40,150 bases of DNA from Lysobacter antibioticus HS124 (GTDB lineage Bacteria; Pseudomonadota; Gammaproteobacteria; Xanthomonadales; Xanthomonadaceae): positions 1 to 40,150 of the forward strand of contig NZ_HG424467.1 in the NCBI RefSeq assembly GCF_000336385.2, in the 5' to 3' direction. Below the pieces are notes generated by a model, which did not search any database, was not told the DNA's origin, and was given only the letters and a program-made list of their open reading frames with translations. Positions 14,991 through 24,422 of the stretch are shown piece by piece. Each line of letters begins with the position of its first letter. The first letter of the stretch is position 1. The translations under genes and the position numbers were made by a program.

Positions 14991-17072
14991 TTACTGGCCG
15001 ATGTGCTTCTTCAGCCAGGCGTTGACCGTGTCGTGCCACTGCACGCTGTTGTGCGGCTTGAGCACCCAGTGGTTCTCGTCCGGGAAGTACAGGAACTGGG
15101 ATTCGATGCCCTGGCGCTGCAGCGCGGTGAACACGCCGATGCCCTGCTCGACCGGAATGCGGAAGTCCTGCTGGCCGTGGATCACCAGCATCGGCACCTT
15201 CCAGTCCTTCACATGGTTGACCGGGTTGAACTTCTCGTAGCTGGCCGGCTTGTCGTACGGCGTGCCGCCCTGCTCCCACTCGGTGAACCACAGCTCTTCG
15301 GTGGCGTAGCCCATCATGCGCTGGTCGAACACGCCGTCGTGGCTGACCAGGCACTTCCAGGGCTGCGGCCAGTTGCCGGCGATCCAGTTGACCATGAAGC
15401 CGCCGTAAGACGCGCCCAGCGCGCAGGCCTTGTCGCCGTCGAGGAAGGGGTACTTCTTCTGCGCCGCGGCCCAGCCCTTCTGCAGGTCTTCCAGCGGACG
15501 GTCGCCCCAGTGCTGGCTGATCGCGTCGGTGAAGGCTTGGCCGTAACCGGTCGAGCCGTGGAAATCGATCATCACCACCGCATAGCCCTGGCCGGCATAG
15601 GTCTGCGGGTTCCAGCGGTAGCTCCAGCCGTTGCCGAAGCTGCCCTGCGGGCCGCCATGGATCAGGAACGCGACCGGGTACTTCCGGCCTTCCTGGTAGT
15701 TCCACGGCTTGACCACGTAGCCGTACACCGTGTCGCCGTTCCAGCCCTTGAAGTCGAACTGTTCGAAATCGCCGAACTTGACCCCGGGCAGCAGCTCCGA
15801 CGCGCTCGGCGTGATCGCGCGCTGCGGCGCGCCGTCGAGACCGCCGACGAAGATCTGGTCGCCGCTCTTGAGGCTGTTGCGGGTGAAGGCCAAGGTCTTG
15901 CCGGCCAACGCGACCGAGCCGACCGAGCCGTCGCCGATCAGCAAGGTCGCCTTGCCGCTGGCGATGTCGACGCCGAACAGCGGCTGCTGGCCGAGGTCTT
16001 CGGTGGTGGTGTAGATGCTCTTGCCGTCGCCGGACAAGACGATGCCGGAAGCCGAACGGTCCCATTGCGGCGCAATCTCGCGCGCTTTGCCGCTGGCCAG
16101 GTCGAGCGCCATCAGGCCGAAACGGTCGGCCTCGAAGCCCGGGCGCTTCATCGCACGGTAGTAAAGCGTCTTGCCGTCGGCGCTGAACACCGCGCCGGTG
16201 TCCCAGGCGGGATTCGCAGCGGTCAGGTTCTTGGCCGGGCCGCCGTCGGCGCCGACCTGGTACAGATCGAAATTGGTCGACCACGGCTCCTTGGCATCGG
16301 CCTGGCGCGCGCTGAACACCAGCGAGCGGCCGTCCGGCGCCCAGGTGTATTCGCTGCTGTCGCCGAACGGGCGCGAGGGCACGTCGCCGTTCACTTCGCC
16401 GCTGACCAGCTTGACGCTGGATACGGTCTTGCCGGCGGCCGGCAGCTCGGCGACGAACAGCCGGTTCAGGCGACCGTCGTTCCAGGCGTCCCAGTGACGG
16501 ATGAACATCCGGTCGAAGACCTTGCCGGTGGCTTTGTTCTTCTCAGCCGCGTCGAGCTTCTTCTTGCTGCAGGCCAGATCGGCGGCGCAGTCGGGATAGG
16601 CCTCGGCGTTGAAGGCGACACGCTTGCCGTCGGGCGAGATCTGGAAGCCGCCGACGTCGCCGTCGAAGGCGGTGATCTGCTTCGGCGTGCCGCCACTCAG
16701 CGGCAACGAATACAGCTGCGAGCTGCCGTTCTTGCTGCTGAGGAAGTACACGCTCTTGCCGTCCGGCGCGAACGCCGGCGAGTTGACGTTCCAGCCTTCC
16801 GGGCTCAGGCGCTTGGGCGGCGCGGCGTCGCGCGCGAACAAGTCTTCGATCCACAGCGAAGTGGTCGATTTGTTGGCGGCGAAGTCGACGCTGCGCTTGG
16901 CGAACACCAGTTGGCGGCCGTCGGGCGACAGCGTCGGCGAGGAGAAGCGGTCCATGCTGGCCAGATCGCGGATCTGCAGTCCCTGCGGCGCCGCCGGGGT
17001 GAGCGAGAAAGCCGGCGCGGATGCGCAGGCCAGGGTCAGGGCCAGCGGCAGGAGAGCGTGGCGTGGCGTCAT
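14991..17072 (-). CDS. S9-family prolyl-oligopeptidase-type peptidase (secreted)
   Basis: This 693-residue secreted or periplasmic serine peptidase has a signal peptide of about 22 residues (ACASAPAFS-type end). A WD40-like beta-propeller with repeated SPDG/APDG/SADG motifs (about 45-410) follows, then an alpha/beta hydrolase domain. The catalytic triad is Ser555 in GASYGG, Asp636 in GQQDFRIP and His668 in ENHWVL. The family includes dipeptidyl peptidases 4 and 5 and acylaminoacyl peptidases, which remove dipeptides from short peptides. It is the first of two S9 enzymes flanking two peptide transporters. It starts 115 nt downstream of the OPT transporter, on the same strand, with a hairpin between, so it may have its own promoter. 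Confidence 0.92.
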   Translation of the reverse strand: MTPRHALLPLALTLACASAPAFSLTPAAPQGLQIRDLASMDRFSSPTLSPDGRQLVFAKRSVDFAANKSTTSLWIEDLFARDAAPPKRLSPEGWNVNSPAFAPDGKSVYFLSSKNGSSQLYSLPLSGGTPKQITAFDGDVGGFQISPDGKRVAFNAEAYPDCAADLACSKKKLDAAEKNKATGKVFDRMFIRHWDAWNDGRLNRLFVAELPAAGKTVSSVKLVSGEVNGDVPSRPFGDSSEYTWAPDGRSLVFSARQADAKEPWSTNFDLYQVGADGGPAKNLTAANPAWDTGAVFSADGKTLYYRAMKRPGFEADRFGLMALDLASGKAREIAPQWDRSASGIVLSGDGKSIYTTTEDLGQQPLFGVDIASGKATLLIGDGSVGSVALAGKTLAFTRNSLKSGDQIFVGGLDGAPQRAITPSASELLPGVKFGDFEQFDFKGWNGDTVYGYVVKPWNYQEGRKYPVAFLIHGGPQGSFGNGWSYRWNPQTYAGQGYAVVMIDFHGSTGYGQAFTDAISQHWGDRPLEDLQKGWAAAQKKYPFLDGDKACALGASYGGFMVNWIAGNWPQPWKCLVSHDGVFDQRMMGYATEELWFTEWEQGGTPYDKPASYEKFNPVNHVKDWKVPMLVIHGQQDFRIPVEQGIGVFTALQRQGIESQFLYFPDENHWVLKPHNSVQWHDTVNAWLKKHIGQ

Positions 17073-17148
17073 GGCGAACCTCTGAGCGTGATCGATACGG
17101 GGACGGCGGCGCCGCGCGCGGCCGGGCTTGCGGAATCGGAACGGAAAC

Positions 17149-17180
17149 GCGACGGCCCGGCATCGCTGCCGGGCCGTCGC
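17149..17180 (-). terminator. Hairpin after the OPT transporter gene
   Basis: A perfect 12-bp GC stem (GCGACGGCCCGG and its complement) with an 8-nt loop lies 7 nt after the OPT stop. On the minus strand only a weak T-rich tail (GCGTTTCCGTTCC) follows. It is a likely terminator or attenuator between the transporter and the S9 peptidase. Confidence 0.6.
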
Positions 17181-17187
17181 CTGGAAC

Positions 17188-19134
17188 TTACGCCTGCGGC
17201 ACCGCCGCGTTCTTGCTGCTGCGGTAGAACAGCCACACCACCGCAGCCAGAACGGCCAGACCGACCAGCGAACCGAAGTGGAACTGCTCCGGCAGCGCCA
17301 ACACCTCGCGGTTGCTGGTGATCACGATCGGGAAGGCGATGGCGATGCCCATCAGCGCCTCGCCGGTGATCAAACCGGCGGCGAACAGGGTGCCCGGACG
17401 GTGCACACGGTCGCTTTCCTCTTCGCTGCTGTTCGCGGTCAGGCCGCGACGGCGGCCGACGATGTGCGACAGCAGGCCGCCGAGGAAGATCGGCACCATC
17501 AGCTCCAACGGCAGGTAGATGCCGATCGCCGCGGCCAGCACCGGCACGCGGAACTTGGCTTTGCGCGACTTCAGCCATTCGTCGAAAGCGATGATGAGCG
17601 CGCCGATGCCGGCGCCGATGCCGATCATCGTCCACGGCAGCTCGCCGCCGAACAGCCCCTTGGCCACCGAAGCCATCAGCGTCGCCTGCGGCGCCGCCAG
17701 CGCGTTGGGATGCTCCGGCGTCGGCGCGCCGATGCCGTAGGCGGCGGACAGCAGGTTCAGCACCGGCGCCATGATCAGCGCGCAGGAGAACGCGCCGATG
17801 CCCAGCATCAGCTGCTGCTTCCACGGCGTGGCGCCGACGATGTAGCCGGCCTTGAGATCCTGCAGGTTGTCGCCGCCGACCGCGGCCGCGCAGCACACCA
17901 CCGCGCCGATCATGATCGCGGCGACCGCGCCGATCGGCGAGTCGCGCCCCAGCATCAGCACCAGCACCGCTGAGGCGAACAGGATGGTGGAGATGGTGAT
18001 GCCCGAGACCGGGTTGTTGGACGAACCGATCAGGCCGGCCAGATAGGCCGACACCGACACGAACAGGAAGCCGGCGACGATCATGATGACGGTCATCGGC
18101 ACGCTGACGAACCAGTTGCCGACGATAGCCTGGTACAGCAGCAACAGCGGCAGCACGAAGCCGACCAGGGCGACCAGCATCCACTTCATCGGCAGGTCGC
18201 GGTCGGTCTCGGCGACGTCGCCGGCCGCCGCGCTCTTGCGCGCCGCGGCCAAGCCGCTCTTGACGCCCGACAGCAGCGACTTGCGCAGCGAGAACAGGGT
18301 CCACACGCCGCCGATCAGCATGGTGCCGACGCCGAGGTAACGCACCTTCGCCGACCAGATCGCGCCGCCGATGTCGGCTGCGCTGCCGCCGGCGATGCGC
18401 GCCGCCAGGGCCGGATCGGAGTCGAGGAAGAACATGTGGTAGATCGGAATCGCGAACTGCCAGGACAGGATCGAACCCGACACGACCACGATGCCGACAT
18501 TGAGGCCGACGATGTAGCCCACGCCGATCAACGCCGGCGACAGGTTGGTGCCCATGTAGCCCAGGTACTTGCCCATGAAGCCGGAGATCACCGCGTTGTC
18601 GGGGATCAGCTTCATGCCGCTTTCGGCGGCGAGCTTGAGCACCGCGCCGATGCCGCCGGCCAGGCCGAGGATCTTCATGCCGGGGCCCGGGTTCTCGCCG
18701 GCCTTGAGCACCTCGGCCGCGGCCTTGCCTTCGGGGAAGGGGAGCGGGTCTTCGACGATCATCGAGCGCCGCAGCGGCACCGAGAACAGCACGCCGAGCA
18801 GGCCGCCGAGGCCGGCGATGGCCAGCACCCAGGAATAACGGAAGTCGTTCCAGTAGCCCAGGATCACCAAGGCCGGGATGGTGAAGATCACGCCGGCCGC
18901 GATCGACGAACCGGCCGACGCGCCGGTCTGGACGATGTTGTTCTCCAGGATGGTGCCGCCGCCGAGCAGGCGCAGCACCGCCATGGAGATCACCGCGGCC
19001 GGGATCGCGGTGGCGATGGTCAGGCCGGCGAACAGGCCCAGGTAGGCGTTGGCGGCGGCCAGGATCACCGCCAGGAAAATCGAGAGCGCGACGGCTCGGA
19101 AGGTCAATTGCTTCTGCGTTGCGGGCGATGCCAT
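17188..19134 (-). CDS. OPT-family oligopeptide transporter
   Basis: This 648-residue inner-membrane protein has about 15 hydrophobic helices and family-typical blocks: NAYLGLFAGLTIATAIPAAV near 28-47, GGTILENNIVQTGASAG near 58-74 and EDPLPFPEGKAAAEVL near 127-142. OPT proteins are proton-driven importers of oligopeptides or metal-peptide chelates. I prefer ATG 19134: GGAG lies 6 nt before it, inside the codons of the alternative ATG at 19146. An S9 peptidase gene follows on the same strand. A POT transporter gene is divergent. Import by OPT and cleavage by S9 enzymes would form a peptide-use pathway; whether cleavage precedes uptake depends on where the S9 enzymes act. Confidence 0.9.
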   Translation of the reverse strand: MASPATQKQLTFRAVALSIFLAVILAAANAYLGLFAGLTIATAIPAAVISMAVLRLLGGGTILENNIVQTGASAGSSIAAGVIFTIPALVILGYWNDFRYSWVLAIAGLGGLLGVLFSVPLRRSMIVEDPLPFPEGKAAAEVLKAGENPGPGMKILGLAGGIGAVLKLAAESGMKLIPDNAVISGFMGKYLGYMGTNLSPALIGVGYIVGLNVGIVVVSGSILSWQFAIPIYHMFFLDSDPALAARIAGGSAADIGGAIWSAKVRYLGVGTMLIGGVWTLFSLRKSLLSGVKSGLAAARKSAAAGDVAETDRDLPMKWMLVALVGFVLPLLLLYQAIVGNWFVSVPMTVIMIVAGFLFVSVSAYLAGLIGSSNNPVSGITISTILFASAVLVLMLGRDSPIGAVAAIMIGAVVCCAAAVGGDNLQDLKAGYIVGATPWKQQLMLGIGAFSCALIMAPVLNLLSAAYGIGAPTPEHPNALAAPQATLMASVAKGLFGGELPWTMIGIGAGIGALIIAFDEWLKSRKAKFRVPVLAAAIGIYLPLELMVPIFLGGLLSHIVGRRRGLTANSSEEESDRVHRPGTLFAAGLITGEALMGIAIAFPIVITSNREVLALPEQFHFGSLVGLAVLAAVVWLFYRSSKNAAVPQA

Positions 19135-19490
19135 CGGCGTCTCCATCGCGGTAGGTCGGGCGGTAAGGCGGCGTATGGGCGGGTGGGGATCGCCGCCGGG
19201 CGGCGCCGCACAATCCGCCGATGATCGCATCCGCCGCGGGCGCCTGTAAAAGTGCAGTGCGGCAAAAAGCGTGATTGCGCAAACCTAGGCCGCGCCGCGG
19301 CAAAGCGGGGTTTTCCGCATTCATCGGGGAAAAGCGCGATCGCGCCCCGCCGCGGTGGGCCGCCCGGCACAGACGCCGTCCGCCGTAGCGACGGGCGCGC
19401 CGCCCGCTCCGGCCTATACTCGCGCTTCCCGGTACGGTCCGGCCCGGACCGGCCGGGACCGGGCTGATCCCACGAGAGGAACGTCCGCAC
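19135..19490. promoter_or_regulatory. Divergent promoter region of OPT and POT transporters
   Basis: This 356-nt interval has no gene. On the plus strand TATACT at 19415-19420 is a good -10 box for the POT gene, with no clear -35. A T-rich patch on the minus strand (about 19246-19290) is the likely OPT promoter area. GAGAGGA at about 19473-19480 is the POT ribosome binding site. The shared region would allow joint control of both peptide importers. Confidence 0.55.
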
Positions 19491-21263
19491 GTGCCCGCCA
19501 GCCCCGCCCTGCCCGCCTCCGCCGCTTCGCGCGCCGACGAGTTCCTCGGCCATCCCAAGGGTCTGTACGTCTGCTTCTTCACCGAGATGTGGGAGCGCTT
19601 CTCCTTCTACGGCATGAAGGCGCTGTTGCTGCTGTACTTGCTCAAGTACCACCTGTTCGGCGACGACGCCGGCTACGACCTGATCGGCGCCTACGGCGGC
19701 CTGGTCTATGCCGTGCCGGTGATCGGCGGCCTGCTCGCCGACCGGTATCTGGGCATGCGCAAGGCGGTGGTGCTGGGCGGCGTGCTGCTGGTGCTCGGGC
19801 ACCTGGGCATGGCCTACGAGGGCCATGCGGCGAAGATGGTGAACGGCGTGGCGGTGCGCGACGAGACCGCGTTGCAGGTGTTCTATCTGTCGCTGGCGTT
19901 GATCATCGCCGGAGTCGGCTTCCTCAAGCCGAACATCTCCACCATCGTCGGCCGGCTCTACGCCGAGAACGACCCGCGCCGCGATTCGGGCTTCACCCTG
20001 TTCTATGCCGGGATCAACGTCGGCGCGCTGTTCTCGGCCTTGATCTGCGCCTTCCTCGGCGAGACCTACGGCTGGAAGTACGGCTTCGGCGCCGCCGGCA
20101 TCGGCATGGTGGCCGGCCTGCTGATGTTCCTGTGGGGCCAGCGCTATCTGCACGGCCATGCCGAACCGGCCGACCCGGCCAGGCTGCGCGAAACAGTCCG
20201 CGGCCTGTCGCGCGAGGCCTGGATCTACCTGGGCAGCGCCGCCGGCGTGCTGGCGCTGTGGGGCACCATCCAGCTGGCGTCGCAGGTCACCCTGCGCCTG
20301 GGCAGCCTCGACTTCACCGCCGCGCTGGGCATCATGCTGGCGACGCTGGCGGTGTTCCTGATCTGGTTCTTCGGCTTCATCGCCCGCCATTGCGGCCAGG
20401 TCGAACGCCAGCAGATGCTGGCCCTGGTGGTGCTGATCTTCGCGGTGCTGATCTTCTTCACCCTGTACGAGCAGACCTACGGCTCCTGGGTGACCTTCAA
20501 CGATCGCCTGATGACCAAGGACATGTTCGGCCTGGCGGTCGGACAGTACGCGCCGACCCTGCCATGGTCGCTGTTCTCGATGGCGGCCAGCCCGCCGCTG
20601 ATGGTCGCCGCCCTGGTCGCCAGCGACCGCGGACGCGACGGCCTGGCCAAAATCCTGGTGGCCGTGCTGGTGTTCGGCCTGGCTCTGGCGACCGCGCACG
20701 ACGTGGTGCTGGTGCCGCAGACCGCCGGCTCGCTGACCTACCTGGGCGCGTTCTTCATCGTCGTGCTGGCGCCGTTGTTCTCCTGGCTGTGGCCGTGGCT
20801 GGCGCGGCGCGGGCGCAGCCCGGGCAAGCCGGTGACCATGGCCCTGGGGCTGGTCTTCGCCGGCCTGTCGTTCCTGCCGCTGGTGGCCGCGGCCGATATC
20901 GCCGCCGGCGGCGTCATGGCCAGCGTGTGGTACCTGGTCGCGGCGTATTTCATTCTCGAGGTCGGCGAAATGTGCCTGTCGCCGATCGGTCTGTCGGCGG
21001 TGACCCAGCTGTCGGTCGCGCGCGTGGTCGGCCTGATGATGGGCGCGTTCTGGCTGGCGACGGCCTTCTCGGAAGTGCTGGCCGCACAGTTGGCCAAGAT
21101 CGCCTCGGTCGAGATTCCCGAAGGCGGCGCGATCGACATGGCCGCGGCCGCCGCCAAGTACGGCGAACTGTTCTCGATGCTGATGTGGCTGGGCGTCGGC
21201 TCCGGCGCCGTCTTCCTGCTGCTGGCGCCGCTGCTGCGGCGCTGGATGCATGGCGTGAAATGA
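19491..21263 (+). CDS. POT-family proton-dependent di/tripeptide transporter
   Basis: This 590-residue major-facilitator protein has at least 12 helices. It carries the POT signatures: ETMWERFSFYG-like FTEMWERFSFYGMKALL (about 30-46, the ExxERFxYY-type motif) and GFLKPNISTIVG (about 143-154). A FYAGINVGAL block follows near 174-183. POT proteins import di- and tripeptides with protons. The start is GTG 19491 with GAGAGGA upstream; no nearer ATG fits. Loops after helix 6 and the extra hydrophobic segments give a length above the 450-520 usual for bacteria, resembling the longer gammaproteobacterial group. It is divergent from the OPT transporter and convergent with the second S9 peptidase. Confidence 0.93.
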   Translation: MPASPALPASAASRADEFLGHPKGLYVCFFTEMWERFSFYGMKALLLLYLLKYHLFGDDAGYDLIGAYGGLVYAVPVIGGLLADRYLGMRKAVVLGGVLLVLGHLGMAYEGHAAKMVNGVAVRDETALQVFYLSLALIIAGVGFLKPNISTIVGRLYAENDPRRDSGFTLFYAGINVGALFSALICAFLGETYGWKYGFGAAGIGMVAGLLMFLWGQRYLHGHAEPADPARLRETVRGLSREAWIYLGSAAGVLALWGTIQLASQVTLRLGSLDFTAALGIMLATLAVFLIWFFGFIARHCGQVERQQMLALVVLIFAVLIFFTLYEQTYGSWVTFNDRLMTKDMFGLAVGQYAPTLPWSLFSMAASPPLMVAALVASDRGRDGLAKILVAVLVFGLALATAHDVVLVPQTAGSLTYLGAFFIVVLAPLFSWLWPWLARRGRSPGKPVTMALGLVFAGLSFLPLVAAADIAAGGVMASVWYLVAAYFILEVGEMCLSPIGLSAVTQLSVARVVGLMMGAFWLATAFSEVLAAQLAKIASVEIPEGGAIDMAAAAAKYGELFSMLMWLGVGSGAVFLLLAPLLRRWMHGVK

Positions 21264-21364
21264 GCGGGGCCGAACGAGGGAGAAGATGAGCGTAGAAGCG
21301 GCGGGCATGCGCGGCGGCGGAGGCTCCGCAAACGCCTCGCTCCGCCGCGCTCGCTCCTGACCTT

Positions 21365-23365
21365 CTACTTCGCCCCGGTCGACGCGGCGGCCCCCGCAGG
21401 CGCCGCCGTCCGGCCGCCGAGCGAGCGCGACAGGAACGCCAGCAAGCGGGTGTAGAACTCGCGCTGGTGCTCATCGACGTAGAAGCCGTGGCCTTCGGTC
21501 TTGTAGTACAGGGTTTCCACCGGCACCCCGGCGGCGCGCAAGGCCTTCTCCATCTTCTCGCTGTGCGCGATCGGCGCGCGCTGGTCTTCGCCGCCCGCGG
21601 CCAGGAACACCGGCACCTTGATCTGTTGCGCCAGTTCGGTCGGCGAGACTTTGGCGGTCTCTTCCTTGGAGCCGATCCATTCGCGGAGGTAGGTTTCGCC
21701 CGAACCGGCCTTCTGGATGTCGCCGGTGCTGTGCATCATCGGCAGGTCGTAGACGCCGACGTAACCGGCCGCGCACTTGTACAGCGCGGGCTCCTTGGCC
21801 ACGCCCATCAGCGAGGCGTAGCCGCCGTAGCTGGCGCCGTACAGACAGATCCTGGCCGGATCGGCCACGCCCTGCTCGATCGCCCAACGGGTCGCATCGG
21901 TGAGGTCGTTCTGCATCGCGCCGCCCCACTGGCGCTGGCCGGCGAGCCGGAACGCACGCCCGTAGCCTGCGGAGCCGCGGTAGTTGAGCTGCAGCACGGC
22001 ATAGCCGGCCTGGGCCAGCATCTGCGCGTCGCTGTCGAACTGCCACACGTCCTGGATGCCGAACGGACCGCCGTGCGGCATCACCACCATCGGCAAGGAC
22101 TTGCCGCTGCTGTCCTTGGGCGTGGTCAACAGGCCGGACAGCGCCAGGCCGTCGCGGGCTTTGAGCCGGATCGGACGCACCGGCGCCATCTTTTCCGGGT
22201 CGACCCAGGAGCCGCGGCTGATCACATGCGCGGCATGCTTCTTGGCGTTGTCGTACAGGAAAATGTCGCCGGGGTTGCGGTCGCTCCAGCTGCGCAGCAG
22301 AGCCAGACCGCCGTCTGCGGTCTCGGAGGTGATGCGCACGCCCTCGCCCTTGAACGCGGCTTCCAGGCTGCGGTACTGCTTGGCCTCCGGCGAATTCTTG
22401 TCGAAGAATTCGCTGCGCGGCACGCCGTCGGCGAAGAACACGCCGACCGGGGTATTGCTGTTGCGACGATAGATCACCCGATCCGGATCGGCGACCGCGT
22501 CGCGCAGGATCTCCTTGCGGGTCTGGTTGGCGATGTCGAAGGCGACGATCGCATCCGGGCCCTGCGGCTGCTCGCTGCGGAAGTAGGCGATGCTGTCGTC
22601 GGCGGAGAAGCCGATCGGATGATCGATGCCCTCGCCCTGCGCGTCGGAACGCAGCAACTGCCAGTCCTTGCCTTCGCCGGCGCGGTAGAACAGCTTGCGC
22701 ACGTTGTCGGTGCCGTAGCCGAGGGCGAAGCGGACCACGCCCTGGTGGTCGGTGGTGAAGTCGGCGTTGCGCACCGGCGCGATCGCGATCTGGTTGCGGC
22801 GACCGGTGTACACGTCCAGGCGCTCGGCGCGGGTGTAGGCGTCGGCGGCGAACTGCTGCACCGAGATCACCACATTCTTGTCGTCGCCGGGCAGGTCGTC
22901 GACCAGGAAGGCGGCGACCTCCTCGACCTTCTTCGGCTGGATGCGGGTGCCGGCGCCGGCGCCGCGCACGCGGTAACCGACCAGCACGTCGATGCCGGTG
23001 CCGTTGGCGTTCATCGCATAGATTTCGCCGGTCAGCTGCGGCTGGTCGCGCGAACCCAGCTTCTGCGCCATGCCGATCAGCACCCGGGTCGGGCTGACCC
23101 AGTGGAAGTCGTGCACGTGATTGTTCTTGCCGAGCCGGAATGCGCCGGTCATCTTCATGCCCTCGCGGGTGAAGATCACCAACATGGTTTCGTTCTCGGC
23201 CGGCACCGAGGCGGCGTAGAACTCGCCGGTCGGCGAAAGCTTGATGTCGACGAAGGCGTCGCGCTTGACGAACGAGGCCACGTCCACGCCGTCCGCAGCG
23301 CTCGCGCCCGCCGGCAGTGCCGCCAGCCCGGCGGCCAGCAGCAGCGAATATCCCCAGAGTTTCAT
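21365..23365 (-). CDS. S9-family peptidase, second copy (secreted)
   Basis: This 666-residue protein has a signal peptide (hydrophobic about 6-20, ending GASA) and a diverged propeller-like N-terminal domain. It ends in a prolyl-oligopeptidase catalytic domain with Ser512 in GASYGG, Asp594 in GGEDQRAP and His626 in EGHGFY. It is clearly different from the first S9 protein: its propeller lacks the repeated SPDG motifs. The C-terminal tail is rich in Ala, Gly and Pro. ATG 23365 fits the signal peptide; a longer frame upstream has no family content. A TTGTGC-18-TATGAT promoter lies 70-100 nt upstream. Probable role: cleaving oligopeptides in the periplasm or outside the cell. Confidence 0.91.
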   Translation of the reverse strand: MKLWGYSLLLAAGLAALPAGASAADGVDVASFVKRDAFVDIKLSPTGEFYAASVPAENETMLVIFTREGMKMTGAFRLGKNNHVHDFHWVSPTRVLIGMAQKLGSRDQPQLTGEIYAMNANGTGIDVLVGYRVRGAGAGTRIQPKKVEEVAAFLVDDLPGDDKNVVISVQQFAADAYTRAERLDVYTGRRNQIAIAPVRNADFTTDHQGVVRFALGYGTDNVRKLFYRAGEGKDWQLLRSDAQGEGIDHPIGFSADDSIAYFRSEQPQGPDAIVAFDIANQTRKEILRDAVADPDRVIYRRNSNTPVGVFFADGVPRSEFFDKNSPEAKQYRSLEAAFKGEGVRITSETADGGLALLRSWSDRNPGDIFLYDNAKKHAAHVISRGSWVDPEKMAPVRPIRLKARDGLALSGLLTTPKDSSGKSLPMVVMPHGGPFGIQDVWQFDSDAQMLAQAGYAVLQLNYRGSAGYGRAFRLAGQRQWGGAMQNDLTDATRWAIEQGVADPARICLYGASYGGYASLMGVAKEPALYKCAAGYVGVYDLPMMHSTGDIQKAGSGETYLREWIGSKEETAKVSPTELAQQIKVPVFLAAGGEDQRAPIAHSEKMEKALRAAGVPVETLYYKTEGHGFYVDEHQREFYTRLLAFLSRSLGGRTAAPAGAAASTGAK

Positions 23366-23435
23366 TGCCCGTCCCCCCAATGAACGTCGTCCGTGGCGGC
23401 CGCCGAAGCGACCGCTGCCGCTGCGCGACGGGTCG

Positions 23436-23465
23436 ATCATAGGGGTTGCTACCGCGGTCGCACAA
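23436..23465 (-). promoter_or_regulatory. Sigma-70-like promoter of the second S9 peptidase
   Basis: On the minus strand TTGTGC (23465-23460) and TATGAT (23441-23436) are separated by 18 nt. Transcription would begin near 23429, about 64 nt before ATG 23365. Confidence 0.5.
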
Positions 23466-23471
23466 ACGCGT

Positions 23472-23498
23472 GCACATCGCGGCCCAAGCCGCGTGTAC
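23472..23498 (-). terminator. Hairpin after rmlD
   Basis: CGCGGC / GCCGCG around CCAA, extended by imperfect GTGCA / TGTAC ends, lies 25 nt after the rmlD stop. It has no T tract, so it is only a possible terminator for the rml operon. Confidence 0.35.
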
Positions 23499-23522
23499 GG
23501 GCTGCGGCAGGGGTCGCCGGGC

Positions 23523-24422
23523 TCAGCCGGCCGGCCGGTCCAGCGTCGCGCTCAGCGCCTGGCGCCAGTGCGGCACGTCCAAGCCGTATTCGGCCCGCAG
23601 GCGGCCGCTGTCCAGCACCGAATACGCCGGGCGCCGGGCCGGGGTCGGATAGTCGGCGGTGCCGATCGCCTCGACCCGCGGCCGGCGCGCGATCAGGCCG
23701 CGCGCTTGCGCTTCCTCGAAGATCGCCTCGGCGAAACCGTGCCAACTGGTTTGGCCGCCGGCGACCAGGTGGCGCACGCCGGACTGCTTGAGCCCCTGCC
23801 GCAACACCTGCGCCGCGGCGTCGGCCAACAACCAGGCCGGGGTCGGCGAACCGTGCTGGTCGGCGACCACGCGCAATTCCTCGCGTTCGCCGCCCAGACG
23901 CAGCATGGTGCGCAGGAAGTTGTGGCCGCGGGTGGCGTAGACCCAGGCCGTGCGCAGGATCAGATGCTCGGCGCCGCTGGCCCGGATCGCCTCCTCGCCG
24001 GCCAGCTTGCTCTCGCCATAGACGCTGATCGGGCCGGTCGGATCGGTTTCGAGATAAGGCCGGCTGCCGCTGCCGTCGAAGACGTAGTCGGTCGAATAGT
24101 GGATCAGGCCGATCCCATCCGCCGCGCACAGCTGCGCCAGCCGCGCCGGCGCCTGCGCATTGACCGCGAAGGCGAGCTCGCGCTCGCTCTCGGCGCGGTC
24201 CACCGCGGTATAAGCGGTCGCGTTGACCACGTGATCCGGGCGCACCCGCCGCAGCAGGGGTTCGATCGCGTCGGCCTGGGCCAGGTCCAGGGCTTCGCAC
24301 TCCGCCCCGTCGTCGGCCAGACGTCCGCTGCGCGTGGTCGTCACCACCTCGCCCAGTGCGGACAGGCTGCGGCGCAGTTCGTGGCCGACCTGGCCGTCGC
24401 CGCCGAGCAGCAACAGCCTCAC
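23523..24422 (-). CDS. rmlD: dTDP-4-dehydrorhamnose reductase
   Basis: This 299-residue NADPH-dependent reductase carries out the last step of dTDP-L-rhamnose synthesis. The Rossmann motif GGDGQVG lies at 7-13. The catalytic Thr/Tyr/Lys are in HYSTDYVFDG and VYGESKLAGE. TAYTAVDRAE is the family block near the nicotinamide site. GTG 24422-24420 overlaps the rmlC TGA as GTGA, which gives translational coupling and fixes the start. It is the last gene of rmlBACD. Confidence 0.95.
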   Translation of the reverse strand: MRLLLLGGDGQVGHELRRSLSALGEVVTTTRSGRLADDGAECEALDLAQADAIEPLLRRVRPDHVVNATAYTAVDRAESERELAFAVNAQAPARLAQLCAADGIGLIHYSTDYVFDGSGSRPYLETDPTGPISVYGESKLAGEEAIRASGAEHLILRTAWVYATRGHNFLRTMLRLGGEREELRVVADQHGSPTPAWLLADAAAQVLRQGLKQSGVRHLVAGGQTSWHGFAEAIFEEAQARGLIARRPRVEAIGTADYPTPARRPAYSVLDSGRLRAEYGLDVPHWRQALSATLDRPAG

